Source: Cyanophora paradoxa (lineage: Eukaryota > Glaucocystophyceae > Cyanophorales > Cyanophoraceae). Taken from it: a stretch of DNA of 64,000 bases. The notes beneath the pieces were generated by a model. The model was not told where the DNA came from and did no database searches. It saw only the letters and a program-made list of their open reading frames with translations. The first letter of the stretch is position 1, and each line of letters starts with the position of its first letter. Both the position numbers and the translations under genes were made by a program. The stretch covers positions 1 to 64,000 of the forward strand of contig QPMI01000151.1 in the NCBI GenBank assembly GCA_004431415.1. The letters run 5' to 3'. Of this stretch, positions 53,888 through 64,000 are shown piece by piece.

Positions 53888-56819
53888 ATGATCATGCATA
53901 CGGCCACGGCGAACCGCATACGCCCCGACCATGATCTGGTCATGGTCAGAGTGAAACTGGCCGTGTTCGTGATTGGCTTCGGTAAGCGGCCCGCTCTGGC
54001 CCGGCCCGCGGCCGCATTCGCGCAGAAGTGGGGAACTCGCCTAATCGATATCGCAACACACCCAGGCCTCTTCATGTCGATGATGCCGGCCGCGGCTTCT
54101 TCTTTCCCAGCAGACCCTGACTCCATCCCGCACGGATCATCGGCCTTCTGCGTGGGCTCAAATGGGACTTTGACTGGACTTACTGAACTCAGCCATGAAA
54201 TGGACGGTCAGTGCAATTGTATTTACGTATAGCCGATACTATATAGCTAATTATATAATTGCAAACACCCATTCAGGCCAAGGCACCAGCGCTCGCTTCT
54301 TGTCCATCCGTTCGCTCCATCACAGCGCTACTGATGGTACGAATTGAGAATCGATATATACATATCTAGAGTGATTTCTGTTTCGGATCCTAATCGAAGT
54401 GCATCAAGGTCACTTGTACGTCGGAGCAATCGCTGCCGTCCGAAAGGTGGACGCGACATGCACGAGCTCACCGATCGTCGGCAACAGCACGAGATCTAGT
54501 GCGCGATGCAGATCAGTTTCATTTCAGTTTCGATGCACAATTGTGTTGGAGCTCATGATTAATGCACTATCGAATTCGTGCAGTCGAGCTACTCATGCGC
54601 GCGCAACGTCGGTCCCGGAAGCTCCTTCAAAGCCCTCAGCTGCTTGTTCAAGTCAACAATTCGCTGCCAGCACTTGGGAGCACTCTGCCTGCGTTGCAGG
54701 CCATGCCGCTGTGCGTCGCTGTACCCGTATGCGTGTCCTGCTAACAATTTAAAAGGACTATTGTGTCCATGCTGCTGTTAACGCTAACAAAGGATCTGTT
54801 GTTTTCTTCTGCAGCGGCGTTTCCGGCATCGAGACTGCCGGAACCAAGCTGCTTATTTCTGTCAGCGGTCGCATAGTTGGGTGCGAATATTAATGTGCCC
54901 TGGCATCTGAGTGCACTCCTGCACAATACAATGTTCTGAATCGTGTGCACTTCCGCACAGTCCACCGGCGATCATGGTCTATGATTCGGCGGTTTCTCCT
55001 CCGGTTGTCAAGACGATTTTCCGGCGTGCGTTGCGATTTCTTGACGCTGTAAATCGCGATTGAATCGAATTGCATGCGCAGGGAGAGGGTTCTTTCAGAT
55101 CATTTTCGACGTGGAAGCCCAAGGCACTACGCCAGAAGAAGAAAAGGCGATTGTTCGCAGAGAGCCGTTGATTGACATGCCGCTCGGCATCGCCTATGCG
55201 GATCCCTATATCTACTTCCCTACATTCAGCCTCAACATTTCGTTTGTAGCGGCGCGTCGGCGTCACCTGCTGCAAGATCAGGACGCCTCAGAACTTCTGG
55301 ACCGAGCGCTGGCAGATCTTCTTGCGGAGATGGGGGCGTCTACCTCAGCCGGCTCGAGCTCGGGGCAGCGCTCTCCGTCGCGCCGGTCGCTACTCCAAGG
55401 GGGATTAGAAAGCCCTGCGCAATGGCGAGTCCTTCGTATCAAGGCCGATGGTTTGTAACTGCGCATGCTCACAATTACGTATACTGGTTTAAAAAATTTC
55501 TGCTGGCGCCAACATCGCTGCGCGTGCATCCGCGCGCTGCAGGCACAGAGACGGATGCAACGCCGATCTGGTCTCAGGTAAATTGATCTAAAATCGTCCA
55601 ATCAGTTGAAAAATATTCGATTTATTGATAATCGCTGCTTAGTTTGTCGAGAACCCTGAAATTGCTCTTCAAAATTTGATCGGAGCGGGGGGGCGCGCGG
55701 CGGTGGCCATCGACCAAGCCGGCACCAGCGCGCACCTGTACTTCGCTTTTTTGGGCACTCAGATCTACAAGGTTCCTGCATGCGCATACCTCTTGTCGAA
55801 TAGAATCTGTACTTATTGCCATCTGGGTCAGCTGGACGTCTCGAACCCTTCGAGCATCGGTCAGCCGGCAGTATTCAATACAAACGTCAACATCACAGGA
55901 ATCACCGACTTGACGCTTGTCAAGTACCCGTGCGCGCTCGGATCATTTCGCCATATTATACAGTTAACCGCAGCGTGACATTGCCGACTTCAATTTACCG
56001 AACGCATCACGGATGTAGGGAGGACCCCAGCTACTGGCGCTTGTTTGTCGCCGACGCCACAAATAAGACCATTTTCTCGCTGAACGCTCAGGCCGAAATC
56101 AACGTGACCGAGTCTTTCGCCGGCCCCCCAAGGTGCGAGCGTTCTTCAGCAGAGCTCGAGCTCTCTTCCAAACCATAATATTAATCAATCACTCGCAGCC
56201 CCGTGCCGTTTGAAAACCCATCCGTGATCGATGTGCCTGCATGGGGTTTGTGTCGATTAATATTTCAAACGATTACCAAATAAAATTATCTCATCTCTGA
56301 ATTTCGAAGCGCGTCTAAAATCACTAATTACGTGTACCGTGGCGCAGGCATCACCACCGTCGCAGGAGGTCGGTACCCCGCGTTCTACGCGGCCTGGAGC
56401 TCGAGTGGCGCCGGCGCACCCAAGCGAAGCCGGCGTCTGGCGCAGGGGCCCGACGCGATACTTGGGTTCACGAGTGGTGCGCGGCTTCGAGTTGAATATT
56501 AATATTATAATTAATGCTATTTCTGCTGACCATATGCATCTATGCTTACGCATATGTGCCGTCGCCCCCCAGCTGCCATCGTGATGGCCCACCACCGTGA
56601 GCAACCCCGGCCCATGGCCAGCTCATGATCATCGGCCCATTTCTAGATCTCGTGACCCACATTCGAATTCCTCACCATGGCACAGCTCACCACGTGATCG
56701 TCACTCCGACCCCGTCCCCCTCGCGTGAGCGCCGTTTGGCCGCCGGCGCCTTGATAAATAGGGAAGAATTCGAACTCAGCCCGCGAGCGTGCGCAGCGTC
56801 TCCGAGCCCAAGCCCGAGT

Positions 56820-56851
<32 letters not shown>

Positions 56852-58119
56852 CTCACGTGAGCGCCGCCCTGTTTGCTTGATTTCGAATCGATCGGGGATA
56901 CGGAATAACGCTCGCGCGCTTGGCTGACGCACATGCCATTATGTACAGCTTCGCCCTCCGAAATGCCGACCCCGAGCCCGACGGTCGCCCCGACGTCGAC
57001 ACCGCCCGCTGACCTTCCGCCGACGTCGACGCCTGCACCGACCCTCCCGCCGCCGACTCCCTCTCCGCTGGTGAAGAAATTCTTCTGATCATGAGCGTTA
57101 GAATTTACGTGCACAGGCTTAACGTCCGCTTTATATTGTCTGGAATGCGCAGCCTGTACCGGTCATCAACATTGTGCAAATCTCCATCAACGGCTTCACT
57201 TTCAACGTCACGGGAGCCACCGTCCAGGCGGACGGCAGCGTCAGGGTCGGGCCGTGCTGCTCACTCTGATCGAATATCGTTGGGAGCCCCGCCCACTCAT
57301 TCAGTGGGTTGTGCTCAGGTTATGCTCAGCAAGCCCGTCGTGACCGCTCCCACGGTGTGATCTGGCAGAGATTTCGATATAACAACCTCGTAATTACAAA
57401 CAACGTCGCTAAACTTGAAATGCTCCGCTCGCGCAGACCGGCACAAGCGGCTTCATCAGCATTTTCGGTGAGAACCTGCCCGTCGGCGAGCCCATCAAGA
57501 TCTACATTGAGGACCCCGACAACCCGTCGAACAGAATCGCCGCCATTCAGGCAATCCGTTCTGTGTAATTTACTACTTGCTTGCTTCAACTCACGCGCAC
57601 TTATTTCCAGCCGTCCATCGTGTCGACGAAAGAGATCCGCTTCAGGATCCCGCCGCTGAACTCGAACCGGGGCGGGAATTCGAACAGCCGCCAGCTGCGC
57701 TCGCGCCTTCTGCTGCAGCTCCTCGCCGGCAAGAACTACAACCTCCGCATCGAGAGCGACAGCAGCACGGGCACTCCTGCCTTCCGGAGCTTCGTCCTCG
57801 GAAACGTACGCTTTAAGCTCCAACCAAATACCATCATTCTAATTATATAATCCAACGTTCCTTTTGTACTCTTGCTGCAGGCGTTCGTGTACCAGCAGGA
57901 GACCGCGTCCGTTCCCTACTGGCCGAACGCTGCTGCTGCTGCTGCATCCTCAACCTCGACGGTGCGGGATATGCATGTAGATTCACAATCAAATAGTTTT
58001 TACTGCTGCTCGTCACTTAACGAAAGCTTGCTCGAGCTCACTGTCCATGGGGCGTCAACGCGCAGCTGTTCCTGATGGCGCTTGCGATTGCCAGCATGTG
58101 CATCATCGGAGCCGTTTGA
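53888..58119 (+). CDS. Large secreted, anchored surface protein: propeller-like region, Pro-rich linkers, IPT/TIG-like module
   Basis: The first candidate ATG is at 53,888. Exons at about 54,024-54,210, 54,278-54,337, 54,400-54,485, 54,582-54,706, 54,815-54,880, 55,080-55,450, 55,543-55,577, 55,643-55,770, 55,830-55,920 and 56,018-56,135 encode short beta-strand units (LYVGAIAAVRKVD, HLYFAFLGTQIYKLD, WRLFVADATNKTIFSL) like NHL/propeller blades. They are mixed with modules carrying RKLLQ, RRHLLQ and RRSLLQ. Ser-Pro and Thr-Pro linkers lie at 56,700-56,860 and 56,965-57,070. An IPT/TIG-like module follows (57,437-57,810; ISIFGENLPVGEPIKIYIE). The protein ends in a short hydrophobic tail (LFLMALAIASMCIIGAV) with TGA at 58,117-58,119, typical of GPI or tail anchoring. 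The signal peptide was not found, so the 5' end is uncertain. The donor at 57,551 is GC. Confidence 0.7.
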
Positions 58120-58932
58120 GGCCTCTTTTCCTAAATAAAAACACGCGCGTAATGCAGTGACCTCATGATCACGATATTGATTCATCAATGTCGCGATCGA
58201 TATCGTCAGATAAATATGCTTTCGCATTTCGCTCTTTCTTTCGCTTATACATATATATCATAGTATGTTAAATAAGACGCCGACTTCGATTTCTTTTGTT
58301 CCGAGGTTGATGGACATTGCGCCTCCAGATAGCCTTCTGTAGATTCGGTTTTGGTGAATTACCGGCCACAGGCTGTAGACACCAGCACTGCGGGGGCTGC
58401 CCAGGCCTAGGGGGCAGGGGGCAACGTCAAAACAAAAAGCCAAAAACGACAATACTGATAAAAGAAGAAAGACGCAGAGACTCTTAAGATCACATTGAGG
58501 TGTCTTAACGGTGCCCGGCCCCTAACGTCTGCGACGTGCGCGTGCGTACGACGGGTGCGTAATTCGTGGAGCTCTTCGAATTCTGCCCGTCGTTGTCGAC
58601 AGTGAAAGCAGAGGCGCTTGTTCAGAGAGGCGCTTGTTGGGAACCGGAATCGGGTTCGGCACCGACGGCACAAAACGGTTCACGTAGGAATCGTTCCGAA
58701 GTTCCTCGGGGGGAGGGGGGGGGGGGAGGGGGAGGGGAGGGGGGAGGGGGAGCGGGGGTCAGGGCAAGCGAGGTTGCGCACTGCGGCATGCGTGGGGGGG
58801 GATCTCGCGACCCGACCCCCGTATTTCATCGGTTGATTTAGGCACATCTGTTTAGATCCACTATGCCACATCGCCAAAATAACATCGATATCTACGATCT
58901 GCGCTACCTCGACAAGAAAACCCGCCCCGCCC
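58120..58932. other. Spacer between convergent genes
   Basis: It contains TATATATCATAG-type AT-rich sequence, dispersed repeat A (58,345-58,480) and a G-rich stretch (58,710-58,755). No gene is seen. Confidence 0.5.
58345..58480 (-). repeat. Dispersed repeat A, copy 4 (inverted)
   Basis: On the minus strand it reads GTCTTTCTTCTTTTATC, TTTTGGCTTTTTG, GGGCAGCCCCCGCAGTGCTG and GGCCGGTAATTCACCAAAAC, matching copy 1 from the T-rich part to the end. It has a small duplication in the CCCCCTGCCCCCTAGG segment. Confidence 0.85.
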
Positions 58933-61900
58933 CTACTTCTCGAAGCGCGCGAATGCCTCCAGCTCAGTTGCAACGGGCTTCGGCAGCGGTATCTGCGCAG
59001 GCGTAAGCAGAAGGGAAGGCGGCTCCAAAGGGGGAGGAGGCGGGGGGGAGGAGGCGGGGGGAGGAGGCGGGGGAGGAGGCGGGGGGGGGGGGGGAGGCCC
59101 GGGGGGGGGGGGGGACCTTGGAGATGTGCGGCCCGAACTCGGCGGCGATCTTGTACAGGCTCAGGTCCAGCTCTGGCATTGAGGGGGGTACGTCAGGGGC
59201 GGGGTCGAGTGGGGGGGAAGAGGCGGGGGTACGGGACGGCGGCACCCATGAGGAGGGCCTTGAGGTCGGCGGCGGGGGTACCCCCCTCGACGACCTGCTG
59301 CCGCAGCGCCGCTCCGGAGGCGGCCACCTGTAAAAAAAATAGAAAGGGCGTCAGGCGCCCACAAACAGAGCAAACTGAGCAGAAGCGGCGGGGCGGGGCG
59401 GGCCCGGGAAGCGTGGCCGTCGGCGGCCTGGCGGCAGGCCACGAGGCTCGAGATGACCTGCGGGCGGGGCGACCGGCCGTCCGGCCCGCGCCTTAGAAAG
59501 AAAGAAGGACCGAAGGGGCGGGGCAGGGGGCGCCTGGGGCAGGGAGCCGGCGTTCTGGAGGAGGCCGAGCTCGTCCTCGCGCCGCGAGGCAGCCGCCACG
59601 TTCGCCAGCGCTGCCGCCCGCCCCTCAGCAAGCGCCGCGCGGAGCGGGGCGCGGAAGGCACAGGCGGGTGCGGAGTCAAGGGTCTAGATTTTAGGGGGGG
59701 GTATGTGCGGGGTTTAAGAGGTCCTCATCCTAAACCTAAACCAAAAGAGGCAGCGCCAGCGGAGCTGGGCGGGGTGGGCGGTGCGGGGTGGTGGGGTGGG
59801 GTGTGGGGTGTGGGTGTGGGTGGGGGGGTCGGAAGAGAAGGGCGGGGCGGGGCGGGGCGGGGGGCGGAGATAAGGGTCGAGGGTCTACGAGAGGCGGCGC
59901 TGGCGGCGCTGGGCGGGGCGGGGCGCGGGAGGGCGGGGGCGTGGGAGGAGGAGGGTGCGGGAGGGGGCGCTGGGCAGGGGCGGGGCGCAGGAGAAGACAG
60001 GGGCGGGGGGGAGGGGCGCACTCTGCGCGGCCCACGAGACGAGCGGCCAGCGCGCCAGCGCCAGGCCGAGGCGCATCTGCAAGGCAGGGCAGGGCAGACT
60101 TGGGTGAGGACGAGGCCGGGGCGGGGCGGGAGGGGGGATGGGGTGGGGTGGGGGGTGGGGGGGGGGGGGGGGGGGGGGTGGGGGGTGTAGCTAAAGCTAG
60201 TACGGGACGGCGTTCAGGGACGGCGTTCAGCGTACGGGAGTAGGCGGGAAGCTAGTACGGGGGGGGGGGGGGGGGGGGGGGATCCAGGGCGGGGGACGGG
60301 GCGGGGCGGACGATCGCGGGACGGGGCCGGGCGAAGATTGAAGAGCATGATATGATTTCTGGAGGAGGATTCTAGAAGGAAGATCATGCAGAAGCTCAGA
60401 AAGCGAGCTTAGGATAGGGGTCGGGCGGGGCGGGGCGGGCGGGGCGGGGCGGGGCGGGCCGGGGCGGGGCGGGGCGGGGCGGGGCCAGGGCCTGCCTTGT
60501 GCGCAAACGCGTCGAAGGCCTCTCGCGGGCTGCGGAGCGCGCTTCCGGGTCCGGAGCCGCCCGCCGCCACCGCCGCAGCCTTCGCGCCCGGCGCCTTTGA
60601 CGGGGAGGTCGGGGCGATCCCCCCGCCCCCGCCGGCCGCGGCGCCGCAACAGCCGGCGCGGGCGCCGGGGCCGTCGCCGCCTGGGGCGCTGCGGTGCGGG
60701 GCGGGAGCGCGTCGGCGCGGCGCCCAAAGCTGCGCGGAGGGCCGCGCACGCTTCTCGGCGATGTCGCGCGCAAACGCGTCGACGATCGCAGTGCAGGAGC
60801 GAACGACGTGCCCCAGCGCCGCCCCAGTCGCGTCCCTGCGGCTCGTAAGGAAGGGGCGTGCGGGCCGGGCGGCGGGGCGGCGCCCACCGGAAGAGGGCGG
60901 CGCGGTGGGCGGGCCAGCGCGTGGCTGCGGCCCAGTGCTGCGTGGGCAGGCGGGCGGGGCGGGAGGGAGGGTAAGCCATCGCCCGCGTATCGCGGGCGGT
61001 CGAGGCCGGATCGGGCCCCTGGACGCGCCTGCAGGAGCAGGTGCAGCAGGACGGGGTGGTCGGTGGGGGGCGCGGCCCCGAGCAGCGCCGCCGCCGCCGC
61101 CGTCGCGGGACCCTCCACCGGGATCGGCTGCGTGCGGCGCAAGCGCGTGTGGGCGGGAGAGGCGTGAACCGGGCGGGGCGGAGATCGCACCTGCCCGCAG
61201 ATGGACTGGGCGACGCGGGCGCCGGCGAGCCAGGCGACGCGGCACCACGCGGCGGCGGCCACGAGTCCAACCGCGTCCGCCGCGGACGGGAGGAGCGAGG
61301 CCTGGGCAAGCCCCGCGACGCGGAGGGCGAGGTGGGCGAGGAGCGCGGCGAGGGCGGCCGCTGCGCCCTCCCGCGGGCCGTCCAGCAGGCTCTCGAGGTA
61401 CGCGGCCTTCACGCGGAAGTAGCGCGGCCGCTGAATACAGAAGCGAGCGCGTCGGGCCGGCGGTGAGCGGCGCGGCGCGGCGTGCAGCGGAGCGCGGCGA
61501 AGGCGCACCACGACGGACTGGAAGCGGAGGCGTAGCTCCTTCCGGCGGACGACGCGCGCCGCGAAGAGAAGAGCCATGAGGAGGCCGAGCAGGGCTGCCA
61601 GGTACGACGGGCGGCCCCCGCACAGCAGCCTGCCGGGCACCGTCGGGGCGCGGCGCCGCGCGGCGCGGCGCTGGGGCGGGAGGGGCGCACCCGAGCGCCT
61701 TGTGCGGGTGCGCGTGCCCATCGCAGGAGACGAGCCAGTCGTCGCCGGCGCCCAGGAGCACCAGAGTGCTCGCGCCCGAGGCGACAGTCGCCGCGAGGAA
61801 CGCCCCGTAGCCGACGTGCCAGCGGACCACGCGGGTGTCCGACCCGACTGCGCCGCGCGATTGGCGGGAGCCCCCGCGCCCAGGGAGCGATGCGCGGCAT

Positions 61901-62202
61901 ACCCGTCAGCAGGCGCGCGTAGGTGAAGATCGCCGCCGTGTGCAGCGCGGCGACCAGCACGAAGCGGAAGAACGTTAGCTGCAGCGCCCAGCCGAGGCCT
62001 GCGGGACCATCGGAGCGCAGTTAGACCGTGCACCGGCGTCAGGGCCACCCGCTCGCGCCGGCATGCGGCGAGTACATCGGGATGGCGCACCGACGAGCCC
62101 GAGGACGAGTCGCGAGGTCACGGCGTGCGCCGCGAGCGTGCAGAAGCCGAAGAACGCGGCGTTGAACGGCCGCAGGTCCACGCCGCGCCTTATTCGATCC
62201 AT
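58933..62202 (-). CDS. NDC1: NDC1-like transmembrane nucleoporin, 14 exons
   Basis: Exons (minus strand, 5' to 3'): 62,091-62,202, 61,903-61,998, 61,691-61,847, 61,509-61,629, 61,191-61,430, 61,029-61,127, 60,888-60,937, 60,496-60,835, 60,022-60,076, 59,534-59,610, 59,404-59,457, 59,282-59,327, 59,117-59,172 and 58,933-58,992. All phases match, giving 520 residues from ATG 62,202 to TAG 58,933-58,935. The N-terminal third has several hydrophobic helices (FGFCTLAAHAVTS, FVLVAALHTAAIFTYA, AFLAATVASGASTLVLLGA, LAALLGLLMALLFAARVV). A cytosolic region and a disordered Ala/Gly linker follow, then a C-terminal helical domain with LLQNAGSLPQVISSLV and LYKIAAEFGPHISK, the pattern I know from NDC1 C-termini. 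NDC1 anchors the nuclear pore in the envelope and, in fungi, also the spindle pole body. Four introns start with GC (donors at 61,027, 60,494, 59,532 and 59,402 on the plus strand). The family assignment rests on overall pattern. Confidence 0.8.

Positions 62203-64000
<1,798 letters not shown>

Noticed and set aside
59725-60020. Long Pro-rich open frames on the minus strand
   Set aside because: This is the intron of the NDC1 gene between exons 59,534-59,610 and 60,022-60,076; the frames only reflect G/C-run composition.
60729-60750. A 20-base intron-like segment in the NDC1 linker (GTGCGC...GCGCAG)
   Set aside because: Removing it breaks the frame; leaving exon 60,496-60,835 intact keeps all phases.
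61691-61701. GC donor in the NDC1 exon after CACAAG
   Set aside because: A GT donor eight bases further on (plus-strand AC at 61,689-61,690) keeps the reading frame into the next exon, while the GC site does not.

Overview
This window is nuclear DNA of a GC-rich eukaryote, most likely a unicellular alga or alga-like protist. The genes are split into many very short exons, introns end in AG, and there is no operon structure. Secreted proteins carry Ser-Pro linkers and RRLLQ-type motifs, as in algal surface proteins. The splice donors are unusual: GTGCGCC and GTACCCC types dominate, and about ten introns are best explained as GC-AG. Frequent GC-AG introns are known from haptophytes and dinoflagellates, but I cannot fix the phylum. 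No rRNA, tRNA, CRISPR array or bacterial-style feature was found.

Positions 1 to about 18,240 hold a very large Ty3/Gypsy-type LTR retrotransposon on the + strand, entered inside Gag. The order is Gag zinc knuckles, about 11 kb of coding sequence of unknown function, aspartic protease, reverse transcriptase, RNase H, a roughly 500-residue spacer, integrase, and a pyrimidine-rich 3' region. Its reading frame breaks repeatedly, almost always by the equivalent of one missing base in a short C or G run. This could be homopolymer error in the assembly or decay. The end of its 3' region recurs as fragments near 47.8, 52.7 and 58.4 kb.

From 18.9 to 22.6 kb lies a gene for a TPR-like protein with a C-terminal MYND zinc finger. 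From 23.7 to 33.0 kb three minus-strand genes encode secreted surface proteins with combinations of a signal peptide, Cys-rich repeats, Ser-Pro linkers, IPT/TIG-like modules and a hydrophobic C-terminus. A 240-bp MITE with perfect 23-bp terminal inverted repeats sits at 34.6 kb. An unidentified gene follows at 35.2-36.5 kb.

From 37.0 to 41.9 kb a cytochrome P450 gene on the minus strand can be spliced in phase from 25 small exons into about 473 residues. It is divergent, with a 158-bp gap, from an F-box/leucine-rich gene on the plus strand. From 44 to 54 kb the sequence is gene-poor and packed with repeats, poly-G tracts and short palindromes. It contains an inverted, broken copy (46.0-47.2 kb) of the 3' half of a large secreted-protein gene at 53.9-58.1 kb. 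Comparing these two copies shows that many of their differences are insertions of 6- or 12-base palindromic words.

The right end holds a second divergent pair. An NDC1-like transmembrane nucleoporin gene on the minus strand has 14 exons, all in phase, encoding 520 residues. An organellar-type methionyl-tRNA synthetase on the plus strand runs off the edge. The most interesting signals are the palindromic-word insertions, the tandem duplications that carry a gene's own splice sites into its introns, the many GC-AG introns, and the size and layout of the retrotransposon.
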